NCBI RefSeq assembly: GCF_003286085.1
Contig: NW_020825366.1
Coordinates: forward strand, 558,001-622,000
Reading direction: 5' to 3'
Length of the DNA stretch: 64,000 bases
Origin: Drosophila persimilis
Lineage: Eukaryota > Arthropoda > Insecta > Diptera > Drosophilidae
The position numbers and the translations under genes were made by a program. How positions within the stretch are numbered: position 1 is the first letter of the stretch; each line of letters starts with the position of its first letter. Below, in pieces: positions 51,066-62,296 of this stretch. The notes below the pieces were generated by a model. The model was not told the DNA's origin. It saw nothing but the letters and a program-made list of their open reading frames with translations, and did no database searches.

Positions 51066-54000
51066 TTGATAGATACTGGTGCAGACATATCTCTGTTAAA
51101 AGACAATTCAGACACTTTTAATGACATAAACAAAAACAACAAAATAAATATTCAGGGAATCAATCAAGGATTAATTCAATCTAAAGGAATGACATCCTTA
51201 GAAATACAAACAACTAAATATATAATTCCACACAACTTCCATATTGTCGAATCAACTTTTTCTATACCGTGTGATGGAATTTTAGGAATAGATTTTATTA
51301 AAAAATTTAATTGTCAACTAGATTTCACACCTTCAAAAGATCTGCTCATAATAAGACCAGACAATCTAAACTACCCTATTTATGTTCCCATAAACTACAG
51401 CTCTGGTAACAATACAATAGTGTTACCAGCACGATCCGAAGTTGTCCGTAAAATTGAGTTAACTTCAAATGAAGATAGCATTTTTATTCCGAACCAGGAA
51501 ATTCAACCTGGTATATATGCAGCAAACACAGTCGTAACAACTGCAAATGCATTCGTTCGTTTACTTAATTCAACTAGTACCGACCAAATGATTAATATAA
51601 ATAAGTTGAATTATGAACCATTAGCAAATTATGATATATCCGAAATAAATAATGAAACTAGAACGAACGATGTTATATCAAAGTTATCTAAAAATTTTCC
51701 AAAACTATTTAATAAACAATTAAAAGAACTTTGTTGTAACTACGCAGACATATTCGGACTTGATACCGAATCAATAACAACCAATAATTTTTACAAGCAG
51801 AAACTAAGATTAAAAGATAATGAACCTGTATAAATAAAAAATTATAGAAATCCTCATAGTCCAAAAGACGAAATCCAAGCTCAAGTCGATAAACTAATCA
51901 AAGATAGAATAGTTGAACCGTCAGCCTCAGAATACAACAGTCCACTTTTACTAGTACCAAAGAAATCCATAGATAACAAAAAGAAAAAATGGCGATTAGT
52001 AGTTGACTATCGCCAAATTAATAAAAAATTACTATCCGATAAATTTCCACTTCCTAGGATCGATGATATCTTGGATCAACTAGGAAGAGCAAAATATTTC
52101 TCTTGCCTTGACTTAATGTCAGGATTCCAACAGATTGAGCTAGACGAAAACTCTAGAGATATAACATCCTTTTCAACGAGCAACGGCTCTTATCGCTTCA
52201 CGCGATTACCATTTGGTTTGAAAATAGCTCCCAATTCATTCCAAAGAATGATGACTATCGCATTCTCTGGACTTGAACCATCACAAGCATTCCTCTATAT
52301 GGATGACTTAATAGTAGTCGGTTGTTCCGAAAAACACATTCTTAACAATTTAATTAGTGTTTTTGACATGTGTAGGAAACACAACTTGAAGCTACATCCT
52401 GAAAAATGTTCATTTTTCATGCATGAAGTCACATTTTTGGATCACAAATGCACAGATAAGGGAATCTTACCAGATGACAAAAAGTTTGACGTCATATTAA
52501 ATTATCCAGTCCCACATGACTCTGATAGCGCTAGACGTTTTATAGCATTTTGTAATTACTACAGACGATTCATCAAAAATTTCGCCGATTATTCTAGGCA
52601 TATAACAAGATTAAATAAAAAGAATGTTCCATTTGAATGGACTAATGAATGTCAAAATGCATTTGAATATCTTAAAGCTCAATTAATAAAGCCTACTCTG
52701 TTACAATATCCAGATTTTACGAAAGAATTTTGTATAATCACAGATGCTAGTAAGCAAGCCTGTGGTGCAGTGCTAACACAAGCCCACAACGGGACTCAAC
52801 TCCCAATAGCTTACGCATCGAGAGCATTTACCAAAGGAGAAAGTAACAAAAGTACGACGGAACAAGAGTTAACAGCTATTTATTGGGCAATCACCAAATT
52901 TAGACCCTATGTCTACGGAACTCATTTCATAGTAAAAACAGACCATAGACCACTAACATTTTTGTTTTCAATGACAAACCCCAGTTCTAAATTAACGCGT
53001 ATGAGACTTGAATTAGAGGAGTATAATTTTACTGTAGAGTACCTAAGAGGCAAAGATAATTTTGTAGCCGATGCGTTGTCACGGATAACAATATCTGAAC
53101 TAAAAGACATACAAAATAAAGTCCTGAAAGTCACTACCAGGTATCAAAGTAGACAAAAATTCTGCGCAGAAAACAACAAAGTAGAGATGCCAAAGCAATC
53201 TACCGAAACAGCTTCTCAGCCCAACGTACACGAAGTCATTAATAATGATGAAGTACGTAAAGTAGTGACCTTGCATATAAAAGATATGCTATGTTTCTTT
53301 AAACATGGTAAGAAAATTATAGCAAGAATTGATATTGGAGATTTATATACTAATAATGGAAATATTGACTTAGGACAACTATTTCCAAGGCTAGAAAAAG
53401 AAGCCGGTATATTAAAAATCAGCCAATTGAAAATGGCACCGTGGGAAAATATCTTTGAAAAGGTTTCAATAGATAATTTCAAAATTATGGGCAATAAAAT
53501 ATTGAAAACATTGAGAGTAGCGCTACTCAACCCGGTGTCCACATTAACAAATGTTAAAGAGAAAGAAGCTATATTGTCTACACTACATGATGATCCAGTA
53601 CAAGGAGGTCACACAGGCATTGCAAAAACCTTGGCCAAGGTCAAAAGACATTATTACTGGAAAGGTATGACTCGCGATATAACAGAGCACATCCGGAAAT
53701 GTCAGAAATGTCAAAAAGCAAAAACAACAACAAATATAAAGACCCCTTTAACAATTACAGAAACCCCGATGAAGGCTTTTGACAGAGTGATAGTGGATAC
53801 AATTGGTCCACTACCCAAGTCAGAAAAAGGCAATGAATATGCAGTCACGCTCATATGCGACTTGACTAAATATCTAGTTGCTATACCTGTCGCAAATAAA
53901 TGCGCAGCAACTGTTGCAACGGCAATATTTGAATCATTTATTCTCAAGTACGGTCCAATGAAGACGTTCATTTCGGACATGGGAACGGAATATAAAAATT

Positions 54001-54623
54001 CAATTATAAACGATTTGTGCAAATATTTAAAAATAAAAAATATAACATCAACTGCACACCATCATCAAACTGTTGGAACAATAGAAAGGAGCCACAGAAC
54101 ATTTAACGAATACATATGATCCTATATATCAGTAAATAAAACTGATTGGGACGTATGGCTTCCATATTTTGTTTATTGTTTCAATACAACCCCCTCTATG
54201 GCACATAATTATTGTCCATACGAGTTAGTATTTGGTAAGACTAATAATCTACCAAAATATTTTGATAGCATAAGTAATATAGAACCTATATATAACATAG
54301 AAGACTACGCTAAAGAAAGTAGATATAGATTAGAAGTAGCATACAAAAGAGCAAGAAATATGCTCGAGTTAAATAAACAGAAAAATAAGGAATTATATGA
54401 TTTAAAAACTAGGAACATAACGCTATCAATAGGAGATAAAGTTCTACTAAAAAACGAAGTAGGCCATAAGCTAGATCTTAAATACACAGGGCCCTATATA
54501 GTTGAAAAAATCGAAGATAATGATAATATAGTTATTTCCGGAAATAAGAATAAAAAACAAACAGTTCACAAAGATAGGTTAAAATTTGTTAATTCATATC
54601 AGACACAAAATAAAATAAAATAA
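51066..54623 (+). pseudogene. mdg1-type Pol, one frame with two stop codons
   Basis: The protease motif IDTGADISLL is followed by RT with WRLVVDYRQINKK and FLYMDDLIVV (YMDD at 52296-52307). RNase H (CIITDASKQACGAVLTQ) and an integrase follow, the latter with zinc-binding HTGIAKTLAKVK...CQKCQK, IVDTIGP, ISDMGTEYKN and TVGTIERSHRTFNEY carrying the catalytic Asp, Asp and Glu. The C-terminal region is ELVFGKTNNLP to the end. Everything is in one frame, interrupted only by TAA at 51831 and TGA at 54117. Upstream the frame is open into gag. It is nearly intact, but autonomous function is doubtful. Confidence 0.88.
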
Positions 54624-54629
54624 AATAAA

Positions 54630-55759
54630 ACGAGGGGGAACGTTGTGAGTACCTGCGGACACCGCAACTCTACAGTTATACCCGATACTAAGTCAGTATG
54701 GCTCTCCTCCGGCAGACGCCGCTAATATTAAATGACACGACAAAGAGTGCGTGCGAGAGAGACAGAAAATCAGTCTGAGCGTGACGTCGGGCGCTGCGTA
54801 GCCACTAAAAATTGATTTCTTGCTTTTGGCTACAAAAATGATCCGATCTGATCCAGATTCGGCAATCGGATAGATATGGTCATTGTCTATGATTCTGCGT
54901 TTTTAGTTTACTCGATTTTGCAATATTGTGGATGCAACAGATTTTCGTCCTTTGTGTGGGCGGAAGGGGGTGGGGCGAAATTTTGAGATATACGTTTTAT
55001 AGTGAGATCTAACAGGAGTGCGGATACCAAATTTGGTTACTCTAGCCTTAATAGTCTCTGAGATTTATGAATATCCCCAGATCTGCATCCTTTGCGGGGG
55101 CGGAAGGGGGTGTGGCGAAATTTTGAAACAAACTCGTCTCGGTCCGATATATTAGGAGTGTGGATACCAAATTTGGTTGCTCTAGCTTTTATAGTCTCTG
55201 AGATCTAGGCGCTAATGTTTTACTCTAAGCAAAGCCGCCTATGCTACGTGTGTGTTAGAGAGAGACAGGGCGAGAAAAAATGAAATTGTTTTCTTGATGC
55301 TGGCTATAATAATAATACGATCCAATTCAGCTTCTGCAGTCTAAAAGATATGGTCATTCTCTACGATTCTGCGTTTTTGGTTTTATCGTATCTTGAAAAT
55401 TGTGGATGCCACAGATTTTCGCCCTTTGTGGGGGCGGAAGTGGGCGGGGCAAAGTTTTGAAATATTTCTGTAGCAGTGACATATCACAGAAGTCTGGATC
55501 CAAAACAGCGTTGCTCTAGCTCTTATAGTCTTTGAGCATTAGGCGCTGAAGGGGACGGACAGACGGACGGACGGACGGACGGACAGACGGACAGACGGAC
55601 AGACAGACATGGCTCAATCGACTCGGCTATTGATGCTGATCAAGAATATATACATATGATTTATGGGGTCGGAAACGATTCCTTCTGGACGTTACACACA
55701 TCCACTTTTACCACAAATCTAATATACCCCAATACTCATTTTGAGTATCGGGTATAAAA
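54630..55759 (+). mobile_element. DINE-1-like element downstream of pol (5 of 6), left arm of an inverted pair
   Basis: A complete copy inserted in a TAAAA repeat six bases after the pol stop, with a microsatellite at 55553-55611. It has GTGAGTACCTGCGG in the 5' hairpin where others have GTGAGTTGCTGCGG, which weakens that stem. Same subfamily as the copy at 45877. Confidence 0.88.
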
Positions 55760-55775
55760 ATCCTCAAATCAAAAT

Positions 55776-56811
55776 TTTTATACCCGATACTCAAAATGAG
55801 TATTGGGGTATATTAGATTTGTGGTAAAAGTGTAACGTCCAGAAGGAATCGTTTCCGACCCCATAAAGTATATATATTCTTGATCAGCATCAATAGCCGA
55901 GTCGATTGAGCCTATAAGAGCTAGAGCAACGATGTTTTGGATCCAGACTTCTGTGATATGTCACTGCTACAAAAATATTTCAAAACTTTGCCCCGCCCAC
56001 TTCCGCCCCCACAAAGGTCGAAAATCTGTGGCATCCACAATTTTAAAGATACGAGAAAACAAAAAACGCAGAATCGTAGAGAATGACCATATCTTTTAGA
56101 CTGCAGAATCTGAATTGGATCGTATTACTATTATAGCCAGCATCAAGAAAACAATTTCATTTTTTCTCGCCCTGTCTCTCTCTAACACACAGGTAGCATA
56201 GGCGGCTTTGCTTAGAGTAAAACATTAGCGCCTAGATCTCAGAGACTATAAAAGCTAGAGCAACCAAATTTGGTATCCACACTCCTAATATATCAGACCG
56301 AGACGAGTTTGTTTCAAAATTTCGCCACACCCCCTTCCGCCCCCGCAAAGGATGCAGATCTGGGGATATTCATAAATCTCAGAGACTATTAAGGCTAGAG
56401 TAACCAAATTTGGTATCCGCACTCCTGTTAGATCTCACTATAAAACGTATATCTCAAAATTTCGCCCCACCCCCTTCCGCCCACACAAAGGACGAAAATC
56501 TGTTGCATCCACAATATTGCAAAATCGAGTAAACTAAAAACGCAGAATCATAGACAATGACCATATCTATCCGGTTGCCGAATCTGGATCAGATCGGATC
56601 ATTTTTGTAGCCAAAAGCAAGAAATCAATTTTTAGTGGCTACGCAGCGCCCGACGTCACGCTCAGACTGATTTTCTGTCTCTCTCGCACGCACTCTTTGT
56701 CGTGTCGTTTAATATTAGCGGCGTCTGCCGGAGGAGAGCCATACTGACTTAGTATCGGGTATAACTGTAGAGTTGCGGTGTCCGCAGCAACTCACAACGT
56801 TCCCCCTCGTT
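55776..56811 (-). mobile_element. DINE-1-like element downstream of pol (6 of 6), right arm of an inverted pair
   Basis: Minus-strand copy with both ends, but the GTCY microsatellite and about 30 flanking bases are deleted: GATTGAGCC is joined to TATAAGAGC. It faces copy 5 tail to tail over about 17 bases, giving a second palindrome of roughly 1-kb arms in the same host element. Confidence 0.85.
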
Positions 56812-56880
56812 TTATATATATAAAATAAATTTAAGTAAAATAACTACATTTAATTACGTTATTTTTCAAAAGGAGGGAGA

Positions 56881-57262
56881 TGTAGTATGTGCATATATAT
56901 TGAGTGTACACTGTACCCAATGGTTAACAATAAATGTATCAGCAACACATTGTTGCAGTACACAAACGAAACCACTTCAAGTGAGCGTGCAATATGATCG
57001 CCGCTTATGCGCTAAGCTAAGTCAGCATTCCCACGCTGACCACTTGAAGCATATATATATATACACATATGTACATACGGCTCTTGCCCTCTCGATTATG
57101 CTGATAAGACAAATATGTATGAAGCCGCTCCGCTGTTGGCGTAACCGGCAGCGCAGCTATGCGGTCTGAGTTATAAGAATAAATTCAATAAAGATATTCT
57201 AAAAACCGAAGTCAAACGGCACAGACGTGCCAGTGTTATAATTACCATAGTGACATATTACA
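56881..57262 (+). repeat. 3' LTR of the mdg1-type element
   Basis: It follows the polypurine tract AAAAGGAGGGAGA. It is almost the same as the 5' LTR, with one A/G difference near 56968 and small AT-repeat length changes. The target duplication ACCC follows at once. Confidence 0.9.
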
Positions 57263-57266
57263 ACCC

Positions 57267-57858
57267 TGCACCCACAATACTATAAACAATCAGACGCTAC
57301 TATAAACAATCTGACACTCTCAGCTCCGAAACCCCATAAAAAATCTCACTCTCGAAATGGACCACGTGTAACCGATTGCAGGCAATGTAAACAAACACCC
57401 TAAGCTAGAAGTGGAACATAAAACAATATATGCCGCATTAGAATCCAGCCGCACTAAAATCCAGCCGCACTAGAATCACGCCACTCTTCAGAGATCAATT
57501 ACTAATCGATTCTCAAGAACCACGCCATCGTAGCTGACCAATCAGAGGCCCTATTCTCAGCCACCCCCAAGTAATGCAACACCGATCATACGCAGCGGAA
57601 GTCTTTCATCAAAAGCCGCCTTTCCCACATATCGATCGAGTCACGTACTCCATCTCCGAAGTCGAAGCCAACGCCTCCGAATCCAAATCCGAATCCCAAG
57701 CCGAGCATCATGATATAAATAGTCTACATTTGGGAAGGCAAATCAGTTCTGTTCAAGACAAACGTCAATCGCGACACCGTCGGAGAATTCAACAAAAGTT
57801 AATTCCATTCAAGACACCGGACATCAGTCATCGTCGGGGAAATAACTAATCAATGTGC
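57267..57858 (+). repeat. Right piece of the older errantivirus-type LTR
   Basis: It aligns in order with the errantivirus LTR read on the opposite strand: AGAATCACGCCACTC, GACCAATCA, GTAATGCAACACCGATC, CTTTCATCAAA, ATATCGAT, and GTCGGGGAA near the end. It completes the LTR begun at 43519-43571. Divergence is substantial, so the LTR is old or from a sister family. Its right end is uncertain (57847 or 57858). Confidence 0.65.
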
Positions 57859-58343
57859 TGTAAAACGATGTTCAATCCTTATGTTGGATCGTTGGGGCTC
57901 AACCCTCCGATCTGTTTTATTGTGTTTTATGTTCTCAATTTTACAATTGTGTTTTGGGCTTTTGTAAGCCCAAAGCCGCGGAGCTGCGATGCCAGTGACG
58001 CCGGCAGCGGAGCGGCAGAACTATGTGTTCTTATCTCTTATATGTTAGTATGTATATGTGTGAATATGCTCAGCGCTGTTGGCAGCGAGAGCGCGAGGGA
58101 AGATATATGTGTGTATGCATGTATATTAGTGCCGTCAAGTCATGGGAACATGCTGACGCTGCACTTGGGTCGCTCGAGGCATTCTTGAGTGAATCGTAAT
58201 ACGATTACCCAGAATGTCTGGGACTTTATTGTTACGTAAACACTGAAACAAAGTGTTACAGTGTGTATTCTTTAAGTACCGTCGGTACAGTGGGTATTCG
58301 AAATAATGAATACTTTACTTTACTTTAATATGAGCATACTACA
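57859..58343 (-). repeat. 3' LTR of the second mdg1-type element
   Basis: On the element's strand it starts TGTAGTATGCTC after the tract AAAAGGAGGGAGA and ends TCGTTTTACA, about 485 bp. It is alignable with the other mdg1-type LTR around CCGCTCCGCTG and near both ends. The left edge is set by that comparison only. An inverted repeat (TTTTGGGCTTTTGTAAGCCCAAA) lies near 57951. Confidence 0.65.
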
Positions 58344-58590
58344 TCTCCCTCCTTTTGAAAAATAACGTAATCTAATGAAGTTATTTTATTTTTAGCTTTT
58401 ACTATATATGTATACGAGTTATGTATTCTTAAAAAGACAATTTATATATATATATTTTTTTTTCTTTTTAGGCAATTATTAGAATATTGAACTTTAATTA
58501 ATATTGATAAAATTTAAAAGTTATTTGAATATAAATGCAGAATAGTATATTTTTATGGTTTATATTTATGTATGGCCATACTAAAAATGA
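58344..58590. other. AT-rich 3' non-coding region of the second mdg1-type element
   Basis: Between the pol stop and the LTR, ending in the polypurine tract (58344-58357). No coding sequence. Confidence 0.5.
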
Positions 58591-60055
58591 TTAATAATTG
58601 CAAATCTTTAACCTATCCTTATGTACTTTCTGAGTTTTGTTTTTATTATCGGAGATTATGACGTTATCTCTTTCTCCGATACTTTCTACTCTATATGGTC
58701 CTATATATTTAAAATCTAGCTTATGTCCTGTTTCATTTTTCAATAAAACTTTATCTCCTACAGCTAAATTTAAATCTTTTAACTTTAAGTCATATAGCTG
58801 TTTATTTTTAATTTTATGCTCCTCGAGCATAATCCTTGCTCGTTTATATGCTATTTCTAATCTATATTTACTCTCTTTAGAGTAATCATCTATGTTATAT
58901 AGAGGTGCTATTCTATCTATAGTATTAAATTGAACTGGTAAGTTTGAAGTCTTACCGAAAACTAGCTCATATGGACAATAATCATGTGCCATAGAGGGGG
59001 TTGTATTAAAACAATATACGAAGTATTGCAGCCATACATCCCATACATCAAGCCTTTGGAAAAACTGACCTAAGTCAAGGGTTCCATTAGTATACAAATC
59101 GCTAACATCATATCTTGCAGTAATTTTTTTTCCATGTTTGAAAAAACATAAATTATTATTTACATGCAAGGTCACTACTTTACGTACTTCGTCATTGTTG
59201 ATGACTTCATATACGTTGGGCTTTGAAGCTTTTGTTAGAGATTGCCTAGGCAATTCTATTTGTTTTTTTCCTGCGCAGGATTTCTGTCTACTCTGTTGCC
59301 TGGTAGTGACTTTCAGGACTTTATTCGTTTTTTGTATGTTTTTCAGGTCTGTGATGGTTATTCTTGATAACGCATCTGCTACATGATTATCTTTACCCTT
59401 TAGATACTCGACTGTAAAGTCGTATTCTTTTAATTCGAGCCGCATGCGTGTGAGTTTTGAGCTGGGATTGACCATTGAAAATAGGTATGTTAGTGGTCTG
59501 TGATCCGTTTTTACTGTAAAGTGTTTACCATAGATATATGGTCGAAAATGGGTAATTGCCCAATGAATTGCTGATAATTCCTGTTCTGTAGTTCTTTTGT
59601 TACTTTCACCTTTTGTGAATGAACGTGATGCATATGCTAATGGGAGTTGGAGTCCGTTATGGTTTTGAGTTAAAACCGCTCCACATGCTTGTTTACTAGC
59701 ATCGGTGATTATGCAAAATTCTTTCTGAAAATCTGGGTACTGTAACAGAGTGGGTTCCATAAGTTTATCTTTTAAATATTGGAATGCATTTTGACATTCA
59801 GTTGACCACTCAAAGGGGACATTCTTTTTACATAATCTAGTTGTGTGCCGGGAATAGTCGGCGAAGTTTTTAATAAAACGTCTATAATAATTGCAAAATG
59901 CAATAAATCGTCTAGCGCTGTCCGCATCATGTGGGGCTGGATAGTTTTTGATGACGTCATATTTCTTGTCATCTGGCAAGATTCCTTTATCTGTGCATTT
60001 ATGACCAAGAAAGGTCACTTCATGCATAAAAAATGAACATTTTTGTGGATGTAAT
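58591..60055 (-). pseudogene. mdg1-type Pol, second copy: end of RT, RNase H, C-terminus
   Basis: It starts right after DINE-1 in the segment around CSFFMHEVTFLGHKC. The connection and RNase H regions follow (FCIITDASKQACGAVLTQN, TVKTDHRPLTYLF). After YTNGTLDLGQFFQRLD the frame jumps to VWLQYFVYCFNTTPSMAHDY. This skips the integrase zinc-binding domain and nearly all the catalytic core present in the first copy at about 53380-54150. The rest, to the stop, matches the other copy's C-terminus. The junction keeps the frame open. Confidence 0.8.
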
Positions 60056-61172
60056 TATACCCGATACTCAAAATGAGTATTGGGGTATATTAGATTTGTG
60101 GTAAAAGTGTATGTGTGTAACGTCCAGAAGGAATCGTTTCCGACTCCATAAAGTATATATATTCTTGATCAGCATCAATAGCCGAGTCGATTGAGCCATG
60201 TCTGTCTGTCCGTCCGTCCGTCTGTCCGTCTGTCCGTCCGTCCGTCTGTCCGTCTGTCCGTCCCCTTCAGCGCCTAATGCTCAAAGACTATAAGAGCTAG
60301 AGCAACGATGTTTTGGATCCAGACTTCTGTGATATGTCACTGCTCCAAAAATATTTCAAAACTTTGCCCCGCCCACTTCCGCCCCTACAAAGGGCGAAAA
60401 TCTGTGGCATCCACAATTTTAAATATACAAGAACCATATATATATACCATATCTTTTAGACTGCAGAATCTGAATTGGATCGTATTATTATTATAGCCAG
60501 CATCACGAAAACAATTTAATTTTTTCTCGCCCTGTCTCTCTCTAACACACACGTAGCATAGGCGGCTTTGCTTAGAGTAAAACATTAGCGCCTAGATCTC
60601 AGAGACTATAAAAGCTAGAGCAACCAAATTTGGTATCCACACTCCTAATATATCGGACCGAGACGAGTTTGTTTCAAAATTTCGCCACACCCCCTTCCGC
60701 CCCCGCAAAGGATGCAGATCTGGGGATATTCATAGATCTCAGAGACTATTAAGGCTAGAGTAACCAAATTTGGTATCCGCACTCCTGTTAGATCTCACTA
60801 TAAAACGTATATCTCAAAATTTCGCCCCACCCCCTTCCGCCCACACAAAGGACGAAAATCTGTTGCATCCACAATATTGCAGATTCGAGTAAACTAAAAA
60901 CGCAGAATCATAGAGAATGACCATATCTATCCGGTTGCCGAATCTGGATCAGATCGGATCATTTTTGTAGCCAAAAGCAAGAAATCAATTTTTAGTGGCT
61001 ACGCAGCGCCCGACGTCACGCTCAGACTGATTTTCTGTCTCTCTCGCACGCACTCTTTGTCGTGTCGTTTAATATTAGCGGCGTCTGCCGGAGGAGAGCC
61101 ATACTGACTTAGTATCGGGTATAACTGTAGAGTTGCGGTGTCCGCAGCAACTCACAACGTTCCCCCTCGTTT
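60056..61172 (-). mobile_element. DINE-1-like element inserted in pol of the second mdg1-type element
   Basis: A complete copy with a microsatellite at 60199-60262. An internal change near 60425 (ATACAAGAACCATATATATATACC) replaces about 35 bases. The flanking pol sequence compared with the intact copy shows insertion between AAA and TT with no target duplication, as expected for Helitron-type elements. Confidence 0.88.
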
Positions 61173-62252
61173 TAGGTTGTGTTTCCTACATATCTCAAAA
61201 ATATCTGTTCTACCTAGTGCTCTACCTAGTTGATCCAAAATGTCATAAATTCTAGGTAGTGGAAATTTGTCGGCCAGGAGTTTTTTGTTTATTTGACGAT
61301 AGTCAACTACTAATCGCCATTTCTTTTGTTCTGAACCCGGAAGGGCTTTCTTTGGGACAAGTAGAAGTGGGCTGTTGTATTCTGATACGGATGGTTCGAC
61401 AATATTGTCGTTGATTAATTTTCCTACTTGTTTTTTAATTTCCTCAACTTGGCTATGCGGACTTCGATAGTTCTTTATATATAGGTTCGTCATCCCTCAA
61501 TCTCAATTTCTGTTTATAAAAATTATTTGTTGTGATTGATTCGGTTTCAAGCCCGAATACGTCACTAAAATTGGTGCATAGTTTAGTTAATTGCTTCTTG
61601 AATTGTACTGGGAAATTTTTGCTTAATTCAGCTATGACAGTTTTTTCTCGGATTTTTTGAGTAGTTTTAATTACCTTGTAATTCGAAAGTGGTTCATATT
61701 GTATGTTATTTATATGTACTAATTGGTTGGTACTGGTTGTATTCAGCAATCGGACAAATGTATTATTTTTTGAAGTTATTGTATTTGCTACATAAATACC
61801 AGGTTGAATTTCCTGGTTTGGGATCAATATGGTTTCTATATCGGACGTTAATTCTATTTTTCTGACAACTTGTGATCTTGCTGGTAGAAGAATTGTATTG
61901 TTACCAGAACTGTATGTTATTGGAACATAAATTTTAATTTTTATATTATTTGGTCTATTAGGCAGTTTAATTCTTTTATGAAATGAATGCCTATTATTCC
62001 ATAACACGGAATTGCAAAATTCTGATTAACTAAATGGAAATTGTGTGGAATTATGTATTTATCTGTCTGTAGCTCTATTAGGGCAAGGCCTTGGGATGTT
62101 ATTATACCTTCCCCTATTCCTTGAATATCTATTTTATTTTTTGTTTGAATGTCGTTAAAGACATCTGAATTTGCGTTTAATAGTGATATATTGGCACCTG
62201 TATCTATAAGGAATGTAAGTTGTTTTCCTGTTTTAGAATTGAGGAATGCCAC
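61173..62252 (-). pseudogene. mdg1-type Pol, second copy: protease and start of RT
   Basis: Three overlapping frames encode the protease (FLIDTGANISLL), the linker (VPITYSSGNNTILLPARSQV) and the RT N-terminus (WRLVVDYRQINKKLLADKFP). The frames change near 61990 and 61480. At LDQLGRA the sequence jumps to TDIFEICRKHNLK, deleting about 100 residues of the RT palm including the YMDD site. DINE-1 then interrupts directly after CRKHNLK. Confidence 0.8.
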
Positions 62253-62296
62253 GAATATATTGAGATTGAGGTTGATTGTGTGAACCGCTGGATTTT

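Larger units (their letters stand above)
43572..57262 (+). mobile_element. mdg1/412-type LTR retrotransposon carrying six DINE-1 insertions
   Basis: A 13.7-kb element bounded by 382-bp LTRs and the four-base target duplication ACCC (43568-43571 and 57263-57266). Order: LTR, tRNA-Arg-type primer site, long leader with small reading frames and four DINE-1 copies, gag, pol, two DINE-1 copies, polypurine tract (AAAAGGAGGGAGA), LTR. No DINE-1 lies in gag or pol. Pol has two stop codons. Without DINE-1 the element would be roughly 7 kb. Confidence 0.9.
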
